Shown here: one piece after another, positions 9,863 to 17,533 of the stretch
How the letters are laid out: each line of letters starts with the position of its first letter
Position numbering within the stretch: position 1 is the first letter of the stretch
Assembly (NCBI RefSeq): GCF_006539345.1
Contig: NZ_BJMV01000007.1
Location: 109,045-173,044, forward strand
Direction of reading: 5' to 3'
Length of the DNA stretch: 64,000 nucleotides
Source: Acetobacter peroxydans
GTDB lineage: Bacteria > Pseudomonadota > Alphaproteobacteria > Acetobacterales > Acetobacteraceae
Notes under the pieces: model-generated
What the model was told of the DNA's origin: nothing
The model's database searches: none
The model's input: only the letters and a program-made list of their open reading frames with translations
Position numbers and translations under genes: made by a program

Positions 9863-10939
9863 GTGTCTGCTACCCTATCGCGGCGCGGGTTCCTGTGGCG
9901 CACGGTCGTGTCAGGCGTCGGGGCGACTTCGGGCGTTGCGCTGTCTTCCACAGCTTTGGCTGGTGCAGGTGGCGTTACCCACCCCGCCCTGAAAGCTGGG
10001 GGAGAGGCACACTCCCTGCTCAATGTTTCCTACGATCCCACACGTGGGTTGTATGCTGATATCAGCCGCGCATTTGTAGCGGACTGGGAAAAAACAGCTC
10101 CATCAGGTGGACACCTCGTTGTGCGCACCTCCAATGGCGGGTCTGGCGCGCAGGCGCGCTCCGTGCTGGAGGGGGTGCCCGCCGATATTGTCAGCCTCGG
10201 CCTGTCGCGCGATATCGATCTGCTCGCGCGGTACGGTCTGATCGGTGCGGACTGGCGCGGCCGGCTGCCTCATGGAGCCGTGCCTTATACCAGCACCATC
10301 GTCTTTCTGGTGCGGCGCGGTAACCCGATGAATATCCATGACTGGCCCGACCTCGTGCGGCCGGGTGTGCGCGTTGTTACGCCTAACCCCAGAACATCGG
10401 GCGGGGCGCGCTGGAACTACATGGCGGCCTGGGGGGCGGCTTTACAGCGTTCACGCGGATCAGAGGCGGCAGCACGCGCCTATATGCACGCATTGTTCCG
10501 CCATGTGCCGGTGCTCGATACCGGCGCGCGAGGGGCCACCAACACATTCGTGCAGCGCGGTTTTGGTGATGTGCTGCTGGCATGGGAAAACGAAGCCCTG
10601 TTGGCCAGCCTGCAACTTGCTCCCGGACATTTCGAAATTATCGTGCCTTCCCTGAGTATTCTGGCGGAAACGCCGGTGGCGGTGGTGGACCGCAATGTCG
10701 AGCGTCATGGGACACGTGCGGTGGCTGAGGCCTATCTGCGCTACCTGTTTACCCCGGAAGGGCAGGCCATTGGCGCGCGGCATTACTTCCGCCCGGTGGA
10801 TGCGGCCTGCCTTGCGGCCAACAGGGCGCGCTTTATGGATGTACCATTGTTTGACATTGCCAGCCTCGGCGGCTGGGACGCCGCGCAGAAGACGCACTTC
10901 GCCTCGGGTGGGCTGTTCGACCAGATAACGGCAGGCTGA
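9863..10939 (+). CDS. Sulfate/thiosulfate-type ABC transporter substrate-binding protein, Tat-exported
   Basis: The 358-residue protein resembles Sbp/CysP periplasmic binding proteins. It has LLNVSYDPTRGLYADISRAF near the mature N-terminus, the NGGSGAQARSVLEGVPADIVSL block, and TPNPRTSGGARWNYMAAWG in the middle. The N-terminus MSATLSRRGFLWR matches the twin-arginine signal (S-R-R-x-F-L) followed by a hydrophobic stretch, so it is probably exported folded. The start is GTG at 9863 with AAGGAGA upstream. There are no cysT, cysW or cysA genes nearby, so its permease must be encoded elsewhere. It converges on rapZ with a gap of 5 bases. Confidence 0.88.
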   Translation: MSATLSRRGFLWRTVVSGVGATSGVALSSTALAGAGGVTHPALKAGGEAHSLLNVSYDPTRGLYADISRAFVADWEKTAPSGGHLVVRTSNGGSGAQARSVLEGVPADIVSLGLSRDIDLLARYGLIGADWRGRLPHGAVPYTSTIVFLVRRGNPMNIHDWPDLVRPGVRVVTPNPRTSGGARWNYMAAWGAALQRSRGSEAAARAYMHALFRHVPVLDTGARGATNTFVQRGFGDVLLAWENEALLASLQLAPGHFEIIVPSLSILAETPVAVVDRNVERHGTRAVAEAYLRYLFTPEGQAIGARHYFRPVDAACLAANRARFMDVPLFDIASLGGWDAAQKTHFASGGLFDQITAG

Positions 10940-10944
10940 GGCAA

Positions 10945-11928
10945 TCAGGCGGAAAGCGTTGCCGTGTCGGCCTTGAAGGTTTCCACGGGCTTTCTGGCCC
11001 AGCGCCATGTGTTGAGCCCCAGACGGGCGAGTTCACGGTGCATGATCATGATGGGCCACTGGCCGGAACCCGCGTAAGCGCCCATGCCGTCAGGGGCTGC
11101 CAGCCGTAACGCCAGTGCTTCAACAAGAGTGACGGAGCGATGTTGCCCGCCGGAGCAGCCAATGGCGATGGTGGCGTATTTCTTGCCTTCCTGCACAAAG
11201 CGCGGCAGCACCAGCCGCAGCATGGCGTGAATCTGCTGGAGAAAAGGCGGGTAATCCGGGTCTGCGGCGACATACTCCGCCACATCGGCATCCAGCCCGG
11301 TTTTGGGGGCCAGTTCGGGCACGTAATGCGGGTTACGCAGAAAGCGCGCGTCCAGAACGATATCCGCCTCACGCGGGAGGCCGGCGGGGTAGGCAAATGA
11401 CATCAGGGAAACGGTCAGCCCTTCACCGCCTTCGCCTTCCCACGGGCTGAAACGGCTTTCCACAAAGCGGCGCAGTTCGGGCGGTGGCATGTCGGTGGTG
11501 TCGATCACAAGATCAGCAGCGGCGCGCAGGGGGGCGGTCAGGGCTATTTCCGCCTCGATTCCTTCTGAAATGCTGCCATGGGGGGCTAGTGGATGGCGCC
11601 TGCGCGTGGCGGTGTAACGGCGCAGCAGCACGTTTTCTTCAGCCGTGGCGTAAATCAGTTCCACCCGCAGGTGCGGGTCAAGCCTGAGCCGGGCCACAGC
11701 GGCCAGCACCGCATGGGCATCAAACCCGCGGGTGCGTGAGTCCACACCTATGGCCACCGGGCGTTCTGCCCGGGCCACAATCTCATCAAGCATCCCCAGC
11801 GGCGGATTATCGATCACCTCGTGGTCGAGATCTTCCAGAATCCGCAGAATGGACGATTTTCCTGCACCGGAAAGACCGGAAACCAGCAGGATACGGCGCG
11901 GGGCTGATGTGTCATCCGCCGTATTCAT
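10945..11928 (-). CDS. rapZ: RNase adapter protein RapZ (YvcJ family nucleotide-binding protein)
   Basis: This is a 327-residue P-loop protein. Walker A is GLSGAGKSS (residues 18-26), and the C-terminal domain has the family signature GCSGGQHRSV. In enterobacteria RapZ senses glucosamine-6-phosphate and guides RNase E to the GlmZ RNA. In alphaproteobacteria the role is less certain, often linked to PTS and cell-envelope control. No ptsN or hprK neighbour is seen here. The ATG at 11928 follows an AAGGA site about ten bases upstream. The 240 bases to the next plus-strand gene hold an inverted repeat. Confidence 0.93.
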   Translation of the reverse strand: MNTADDTSAPRRILLVSGLSGAGKSSILRILEDLDHEVIDNPPLGMLDEIVARAERPVAIGVDSRTRGFDAHAVLAAVARLRLDPHLRVELIYATAEENVLLRRYTATRRRHPLAPHGSISEGIEAEIALTAPLRAAADLVIDTTDMPPPELRRFVESRFSPWEGEGGEGLTVSLMSFAYPAGLPREADIVLDARFLRNPHYVPELAPKTGLDADVAEYVAADPDYPPFLQQIHAMLRLVLPRFVQEGKKYATIAIGCSGGQHRSVTLVEALALRLAAPDGMGAYAGSGQWPIMIMHRELARLGLNTWRWARKPVETFKADTATLSA

Positions 11929-12056
11929 CGGTTGGTATTCCTTCGAATTATGATCCGATACGCGGTATTTGGGCATATGCGTGTTTCGTTCTGTATCATG
12001 TCAGAAAACCGCATTGACCATTTTACCGTGATTTTTCGTATTCCGAGAGAAGATTA

Positions 12057-12082
12057 TGATCAGGTCAGCCATCCCCTGATCA
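12057..12082. repeat. 8-bp perfect inverted repeat (TGATCAGG / CCTGATCA)
   Basis: TGATCAGG at 12057-12064 and CCTGATCA at 12075-12082 are separated by ten bases, between the divergent rapZ and RidA-like genes. The spacing and symmetry suit an operator for a dimeric regulator. There is no T-run, so it is not a terminator. Function is inferred only. Confidence 0.4.
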
Positions 12083-12168
12083 CATCCGTTACTTGATCGG
12101 GACATTGTGCGGCTTGTTAAAAAAGAAAAATTTGCCGTTGGGTCAAGGCTGGCTTACATCCTCAGCCC

Positions 12169-12564
12169 GTGATGAATAATAGCAAGAATACGCAAGGCAG
12201 GGCAAAGGGCGCGCACAGGCCCCGCGTCCAGCATACTCAGGATGGGCTGACATGCAGCGGCCTGAGAGCAACGGATTGTCAGGGGCAGGATGTGGTCGAG
12301 CAGTGCCGCCTTGCTCTGGAGCAGGGGGCTGAACTGCTGGCGGAGCACGGGCTGGACATGCGCGATGTTACGCACTTCGCCTGTACCATCGCGGACCGGG
12401 AGGGGCTGATGGCCTGTCTGCCCGTTTTCAGACAGTTTTTTCCTACCATTTCGCCGTCCATGAGCTTTATGTGGCTTAAGGATACTGGCCGGACACGTGG
12501 CCCGGCCATTACCTGTTCGCTGAGCGTACAGCAGGTGGATGAAATGGAAAGCGCTGTCGCCTGA
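12169..12564 (+). CDS. Divergent RidA-like (YjgF/YER057c/UK114) protein
   Basis: The 131-residue product shows a YjgF-like pattern: LTCSGLRATDCQGQDVVEQCRLAL followed by a helix and GLDMRDVTHFACTIADREGL, then a strand-rich end (GPAITCSLSV). RidA proteins are trimeric enamine/imine deaminases. The conserved arginine of the family PAR motif is not visible here: the corresponding stretch reads ISPSMSFMW. Deaminase activity is therefore doubtful. The start may be GTG 12169 or ATG 12172, and there is no strong ribosome binding site. The N-terminal 25 residues look unstructured. I am moderately sure of the family only. Confidence 0.55.
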   Translation: MMNNSKNTQGRAKGAHRPRVQHTQDGLTCSGLRATDCQGQDVVEQCRLALEQGAELLAEHGLDMRDVTHFACTIADREGLMACLPVFRQFFPTISPSMSFMWLKDTGRTRGPAITCSLSVQQVDEMESAVA

Positions 12565-12597
12565 AAGCCGAGCCTGGCAGGGCGGCAGCCGAAATGT

Positions 12598-14025
12598 TCA
12601 GCCCGCCCTGCCCAGCCCTTCCAGCAGTGGGCGCAGGCTCTCGTTATCGGGGCGCCAGCGGTGCAGGGCTGAGCGGTAAAGCGGTGTGCGTACCTGCGCC
12701 AGACTGGACGTGCGTACAACCCGGCGGTTTTCATGGAATTTCAGGCAGTCCGGATTCCAGGGCAGGCCACAATAGGCAACAATCCGCTGCGCATGATGCG
12801 GCAGGTTCTGCACGAGATCTTCATAACGCACGGTCAGGATCGTCTCCGGGGGCAGCGCCTGCTCCCAGTGGGCCATGAGGGCGCGATACTGGCGGTAGTA
12901 ACGCCCCAGTTCCCCTAGATCGAACGTGAACTCCAGATGATCAAACGGGATCGAGAAGCACGACAGGCAGGTGTCGATCGGGTCGCGGACGGTATGGATG
13001 ATCCGCGCTTTTGGCCATAACCGGCGGATAATTCCGATATGGGCAAAATTATCCAGCATCTTGTTGACGATCAGCCGGGGCGGTTCCGGGTGGGGCCAGT
13101 CTACGGCCAGACGGTTGATCCGGCTCAGATAATCCTCGGCGGTGGCCAGACATTCCGCCTCGCTCAGCCCGGGGAAGGGCATGGGGGCTTTCCATGCGGG
13201 GCAGCGTCTGGCGGCCTCCTTGAGGGTATCAGCCAGCGTGCTGACTTCTCCCGCGCCGTAGGCCTCCGGGTGGCTGGCCAGAATCTGTTCCACCAGGGTT
13301 GAGCCTGAGCGCGGCATCCCCACGATGAACACCGGTTGGGCGGACGGGTGGCCCGTCTGGACAAACGCCGCCATGGCGCCAGCGGTAAAATGCTGGCTGA
13401 TCCGGCGCATGGCCCCAAGCACGGCGGGTTCATCGTAAGACAGGCTGGCCCGGCGCAAGGCGTTGGCGCGCAGGAAATGGCTGAATCCCTCCTGCGGCTT
13501 CCCGGTATCGGTCAGGGCCTTGCCCAGTGCGAAATGCAGGCTGGCACGCCGGGAGGCGTCGAAGCGCGATGCCTGTGTGGCAAGCTTCCGTAGCGCCGTC
13601 AGCGCAGGGTCGTCAGCCGTCAGGGTCTGGAGGCGCACAAGGCCGAGATAATGCGCGGGTTCGTCCGGCGCCATGGCGATGGCCTGCCGGAACTGGGCCG
13701 CAGCCTCATCAATGCGTCCCATTTCCTGTAACACCACGGCCAGACAGGTGCGGAGCGAGGGTTCGTTCGGGAGCAGGCTGTGTGCCCGTTCCAGTGCGCG
13801 TAAAGCCTGCTCGTGATGGCCCTGCCTGCGCAACAGTGCCCCGATGGCCGCATGGACAGCACTCAGTCCGGGGTGGCGCACCAGTACGGCACGGTAACAG
13901 GCTATCGCGTCTTCTATACGGTCCTGGGCGACCAGTTCCGTCACCTGACGGCTCGCCTGCTCGACATCGGGCGGGATAAGGGGCGCTTGTTCGACAGCGG
14001 GATTCGGGGGGGTAGTGTCAGTCAC
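12598..14025 (-). CDS. Tetratricopeptide-repeat sulfotransferase family protein
   Basis: The 475-residue protein has two parts. Residues about 15-200 contain TPR-like helical repeats (for example AIACYRAVLVRHPGLSAVHAAIGALLRRQG and ALRALERAHSLLPNEPSLR). Residues about 230-470 form a sulfotransferase domain with the PAPS 5'-phosphosulfate loop FIVGMPRSGSTLVEQIL. A VRDPIDTCLSC motif follows, typical of the 3'-phosphate site. The acceptor is unknown. The start is GTG at 14025, overlapping the end of the ChvG-type kinase gene by 8 bases, which implies translational coupling. An open frame to 14292 would lie inside the kinase gene and was rejected. Confidence 0.85.
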   Translation of the reverse strand: MTDTTPPNPAVEQAPLIPPDVEQASRQVTELVAQDRIEDAIACYRAVLVRHPGLSAVHAAIGALLRRQGHHEQALRALERAHSLLPNEPSLRTCLAVVLQEMGRIDEAAAQFRQAIAMAPDEPAHYLGLVRLQTLTADDPALTALRKLATQASRFDASRRASLHFALGKALTDTGKPQEGFSHFLRANALRRASLSYDEPAVLGAMRRISQHFTAGAMAAFVQTGHPSAQPVFIVGMPRSGSTLVEQILASHPEAYGAGEVSTLADTLKEAARRCPAWKAPMPFPGLSEAECLATAEDYLSRINRLAVDWPHPEPPRLIVNKMLDNFAHIGIIRRLWPKARIIHTVRDPIDTCLSCFSIPFDHLEFTFDLGELGRYYRQYRALMAHWEQALPPETILTVRYEDLVQNLPHHAQRIVAYCGLPWNPDCLKFHENRRVVRTSSLAQVRTPLYRSALHRWRPDNESLRPLLEGLGRAG

Positions 14026-15850
14026 GGCGCGGTGCGGAGCCCTTGCCCTGACGGGGGAGCGGCATTGCACGCGGTAGCAGGATGGTGAAACACGCGCCGG
14101 TAATGGCGCCATGCCGGTCGAGCAGATTCTCCACACTGATGGTGCCGTGCAGGGCTTCGATGATCTGGCGGCTGATGGACAGGCCCAGCCCCGAATGCTG
14201 GCCGAAATTCTCGTCCTTCGGGCGCTCGGAATAGAAGCGGTCGAAAATGGAATCGAGCTTGGCCTGCGGAATGCCCGGTCCTTCATCCGCAACGGAAATA
14301 CTCACCATCTTGCCGGTCTCGGCTGCACTCAGGACAATGCGGCCGTTGGGCGGCGAGAACGAAATGGCGTTGCCGATCAGGTTGCGCAGAACCTGCACCA
14401 GCCGGTCTTCCACCGCCAGCACGCACAGGGGATGGTCAGGCGATTCCTGCGTGATGTTGGTGACGATAATGGGTTGGCCTTCCTGCCGGGTGGCCTGATG
14501 AATTTCCGCCAGCACACCCAGCAGGGGCGCGATTTCCACGGGCTCCGCCTTGGCGCGCGACATTTCTGCATCCAGTCGGCTCGCGTCCGAAATATCGGTA
14601 ATCAGCCGGTCAAGGCGGCGCACATCGGCGTTGATAATGGTCAACAGGCGGCGCTGCTGGTTCAGATCCTCGATTCTGAGCAGGGTTTCGATGGCGGAGC
14701 GGATGGAGGACAGCGGGTTTTTGATCTCGTGACTGACATCGGCAGCAAAGCGCTCGATCGCGTCCATGCGCTTCCACAATGCCTGCGCGCTGGCTTGGAG
14801 GGCGCGCGCCAGATCGCCAATCTCGTCGCGTCGGGCCAGCAGGCGGGCGGGCACGGTGCCGCTGCGCCCTGTCGTATCGCGCATGACCTGAGCCGAGGCC
14901 GCCAGCCGGAGCAAGGGCCGCGCGATGGTGAGTGACAGGTACCACGACAGCAGGACCGTCAGCACCAGCGCCATCAGGAACAGCGAGAGAATGGTGGAGC
15001 GGATGGTGAACAGCGAGCGGTCAACCTGCCAGGCCATGCGTGTGAGCTGCACCACGCCCACTGTCCTGCCGTCATGGATAACCGGCTCTGCAACCGTAAT
15101 CAGCAGGCGGCCCTGTGCCGTGCGGCGGATATAGGGAGGTGTTTCGGGCGGGGGCCTGTTGGCGGCGGGGGTTGTGGGGTCGCCATTGTCTTCCGGCGGG
15201 CCGGGCGGGTGGTCGGGCGTATCTTCCTCATCCGTGTCCAGCGTGACGATGCGCGGGTTGTGGCTGGCCCATAGCCAGGACAGGAAACGCTCATACGCGC
15301 TGGGGGCGGGCATGTGGATGGCCCGTGCACGGTGCGGCGACGGCGAGAATGTGAGCGGAATATCCGGCGAGTCTGAAATGTCGATCAGGTTGTCCGCCAC
15401 CAGCCGCCCATCAGGTCCGAACAGGCGGGCATGGGCGGCGGGGCTTGGTTCCGTCAGGCGTTGCAGCAGCGGGCGGGCCAGCGCGGTTTCCAGCGCGTAG
15501 TTCTTGTCCTGCACGCCGCTGCCAGGGCGCGGGTGGATGGCGCGCACGGCGCTTTGCCCCAGCGCGCCCGCGTAAATGCGGGCCTGTTCGCGCAGTCCTG
15601 ATACCTCGGAGGCCAGCAGGCTGTTACGGAACTGGCCCAGAAACAGCACTGTCACCCCCAGCAGGGCGAGCGGCAGGATATTGACCAGCAGAATACGCCG
15701 CATGAGCGGCGAAACCAGCCGCGTGCGCGACGCCTGATAGGCGGCGGTGGCCTCCACCCCCTTCTGGGGGCGTCTGCCGGGCACACGTAGGTGGCGCAGC
15801 GAATCCACGCGGCGGGACAGCGGCGCCAGAAAGGGGGGCCGGTCTGTCAT
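14018..15850 (-). CDS. chvG: Stimulus-sensing membrane histidine kinase, ChvG/ExoS type
   Basis: This is a 610-residue sensor kinase. A basic N-terminus precedes a membrane helix (ILLVNILPLALLGVTVLFLGQF, about 54-75). A periplasmic domain of about 200 residues with an acidic, Pro-rich insertion and a second helix (about 278-300) follow, then HAMP, the H-box DVSHEIKNPLSSIRS and the ATP-binding N, G1 (DEGPGIP) and G2 (GLGLSI) boxes. The family senses acid or envelope stress and phosphorylates ChvI. The gene begins 9 bases after the chvI stop, so the two are co-transcribed. Its own stop overlaps the sulfotransferase gene start. Confidence 0.92.
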   Translation of the reverse strand: MTDRPPFLAPLSRRVDSLRHLRVPGRRPQKGVEATAAYQASRTRLVSPLMRRILLVNILPLALLGVTVLFLGQFRNSLLASEVSGLREQARIYAGALGQSAVRAIHPRPGSGVQDKNYALETALARPLLQRLTEPSPAAHARLFGPDGRLVADNLIDISDSPDIPLTFSPSPHRARAIHMPAPSAYERFLSWLWASHNPRIVTLDTDEEDTPDHPPGPPEDNGDPTTPAANRPPPETPPYIRRTAQGRLLITVAEPVIHDGRTVGVVQLTRMAWQVDRSLFTIRSTILSLFLMALVLTVLLSWYLSLTIARPLLRLAASAQVMRDTTGRSGTVPARLLARRDEIGDLARALQASAQALWKRMDAIERFAADVSHEIKNPLSSIRSAIETLLRIEDLNQQRRLLTIINADVRRLDRLITDISDASRLDAEMSRAKAEPVEIAPLLGVLAEIHQATRQEGQPIIVTNITQESPDHPLCVLAVEDRLVQVLRNLIGNAISFSPPNGRIVLSAAETGKMVSISVADEGPGIPQAKLDSIFDRFYSERPKDENFGQHSGLGLSISRQIIEALHGTISVENLLDRHGAITGACFTILLPRAMPLPRQGKGSAPRRD

Positions 15851-15859
15851 GGGTGTGGG

Positions 15860-16573
15860 TCAGTCCTCGCGGTAGCGGTAGCCGATACCGTACAGGGTTT
15901 CGATCTGGTTGAAATCGTCGTCGACCTGCCGGAATTTCTTGCGCACACGCTTGATATGGCTGTCGATCGTCCGGTCATCCACATAGACGGTGTCACCATA
16001 GGCCGCGTCGATAAGCTGGTCGCGGGATTTGACCAGCCCCGGCCGCAGGGCCAGCGTTTTGACCAGCAGGAACTCGGTGACGGTCAGCGGCACGTCCTGA
16101 CCGCGCCATGTGCATTTGTGGCGCAGTTCGTCGAGCGACAGGTCGCCCCGCGTCAGCGCGCCGCCCGCGGGAGCGCCGCTGGCTTCGGCCTTGCTGGCCT
16201 CGTTGCGCCGCAGCAGCGCGCGGATGCGCTCAAGCAGAAGCCGCTGCGAGAAAGGCTTTGTAATATAGTCATCCGCACCGAGGCGCAGCCCCATGAGCTG
16301 ATCCACTTCCTCGTTTTTGGAGGACAGGAAGATGACTGGTAGATTCGAACGGCTACGCAGGCGCTGTAAAAGCTCCATGCCGTCCATGCGCGGCATTTTG
16401 ATGTCCAGCACGGCCAGATCCACCGGGTAGGCGGTCAGCCCCTGAAGGGCGGCCTCGCCATCCGTGTAGGTACGGACGTTGAATCCTTCGGCCTCGAGTG
16501 TCATCTGCACCGAGGTCAGGATATTGCGGTCGTCATCAACCAGAGCAATTGTCTGCTTGGTGCGCTCTGTCAT
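15860..16573 (-). CDS. chvI: Response regulator, ChvI type (OmpR family)
   Basis: The 237-residue protein pairs a receiver domain (DDD acidic pocket at 13-15, phospho-acceptor Asp57 in [11 protein letters not shown], Lys in TKPFS) with a C-terminal OmpR-type winged helix (residues about 140-235, ending [12 protein letters not shown]). The cognate kinase gene chvG follows at 9 bases. The ATG at 16573 has GGAAGG upstream; an ATG eight codons earlier is weaker. In alphaproteobacteria ChvGI controls acid response, envelope and exopolysaccharide genes. The following sulfotransferase gene may belong to that output. Confidence 0.94.
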   Translation of the reverse strand: MTERTKQTIALVDDDRNILTSVQMTLEAEGFNVRTYTDGEAALQGLTAYPVDLAVLDIKMPRMDGMELLQRLRSRSNLPVIFLSSKNEEVDQLMGLRLGADDYITKPFSQRLLLERIRALLRRNEASKAEASGAPAGGALTRGDLSLDELRHKCTWRGQDVPLTVTEFLLVKTLALRPGLVKSRDQLIDAAYGDTVYVDDRTIDSHIKRVRKKFRQVDDDFNQIETLYGIGYRYRED

Positions 16574-16761
16574 TGGTCTTGTTTTCCTTCCCGGCAACGG
16601 CGCGAGCGCGCCAGATTAGGCTTTGCGGGGGTGCCATGCCAAGGGGGCGTGGCGGAATGACACGCTTTTTTGCCCTCTTGGCTGGCAGGCGCGTCAGTTC
16701 ATGGGAGTTTCGTGCGTGAGAGGTCTTGTCGGCGGCGGCGGCGTTGCTTACTTCTTTGCAC

Positions 16762-17349
16762 ATGACGCACGATACAGACCCCTCACAGGTCGAGGCGCCG
16801 GTCGAACCGGGCCAGGCCGAACAGTCCACCGCCAAGCAGGATGATGCCGCGCCGGGGGCGGACTCACGTATTGCAGAGCTTGAACAGGCCGTAACGGAGT
16901 TCAAGGAAAAGTGGCTGCGCGCCGAAGCGGAGAACCAGAACCTGCTGGCTCGCGCCAAGCGCGATGTGGATGATGCGCGGCAGTACGCTGTGCAGAAATT
17001 TGCTCGTGATGTGGTGGAAGCCGCCGAAAACCTGCGTCGGGCACTGGCTAATCTGCCGCCCGCGCAGGAGGGCGAAGACAGTGTGCTGACCAAGATGCGC
17101 GAAGGCATCGAAAGCACCGAGCGGTCGTTCATTTCCATTCTCGAGCGTCACGGCATCCACTGCGAAGACCCGGCGGGTAAGCCTTTCGACGCCAACCATC
17201 ATCAGGCCATGGCTGAACAGCCCAGCGCCGAACACGCGCCCGGCACGGTCATGCAGGCCTGGACGCCGACATGGACGCTGCACGGTCGCCTGCTCAAGCC
17301 TGCCATGGTTGTGGTGGCCAAGGCGCATGAAGGCGGGCAGCCGGGTTAA
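16762..17349 (+). CDS. grpE: Nucleotide exchange factor GrpE
   Basis: The 195-residue co-chaperone releases ADP from DnaK. It has an acidic, disordered N-terminus (1-40), a long coiled coil (about 45-100, EQAVTEFKEKWLRAEAENQNLLARAKRD) and the C-terminal beta domain with the FDANHHQAM and GRLLKPAMVVVA signatures. The ATG at 16762 gives MTHDTDPSQV. An earlier in-frame start adds 12 residues without support. No hrcA gene precedes it, and I see no CIRCE repeat, which suggests RpoH control instead. dnaK follows after 184 bases. Confidence 0.95.
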   Translation: MTHDTDPSQVEAPVEPGQAEQSTAKQDDAAPGADSRIAELEQAVTEFKEKWLRAEAENQNLLARAKRDVDDARQYAVQKFARDVVEAAENLRRALANLPPAQEGEDSVLTKMREGIESTERSFISILERHGIHCEDPAGKPFDANHHQAMAEQPSAEHAPGTVMQAWTPTWTLHGRLLKPAMVVVAKAHEGGQPG

Positions 17350-17358
17350 AAAAGCCAT

Positions 17359-17409
17359 CTGATGGAGGGCGGCGCGCCTTGAAAAAGGAAAAACGCCGCC
17401 ATACATCAG
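17359..17409. other. Long interrupted hairpin in the grpE-dnaK gap
   Basis: CTGATG (17359-17364) pairs with CATCAG (17404-17409), and GGCGGCG (17368-17374) pairs with CGCCGCC (17394-17400), with a 3 by 3 internal loop and a 19-base A-rich loop. It lacks a T-run directly after the stem, so it is at best an imperfect terminator for grpE. It also encloses the proposed heat-shock promoter of dnaK. Confidence 0.5.
17378..17405 (+). promoter_or_regulatory. Putative RpoH (sigma-32) promoter of dnaK
   Basis: CTTGAA at 17378-17383 is followed by a 13-base spacer and CGCCATACA at 17397-17405. This compares with CTTGAA, 13-15 bases, CCCCATTTA of the enterobacterial sigma-32 consensus: seven of nine -10 positions agree. 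The predicted transcript would start about 120 bases before the dnaK ATG. This would let dnaK be induced separately from grpE. Motif-based inference. Confidence 0.5.
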
Positions 17410-17533
17410 GTTTAGTCGGTTCGCACCGCGCCCATGGCATGAAGGCAGGGCGCAGGGGGCGGGCCGGAAAAAAGAGACATGAAGGGTTCCATCCGGTGCT
17501 TCGGGCCAGATGGGATTGCTGAAGGGAGAGCAC

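Noticed and set aside
16574..17533. A CIRCE element controlling grpE or dnaK.
   Set aside because: No TTAGCACTC with its inverted partner was seen in either upstream region, and hrcA is not adjacent.
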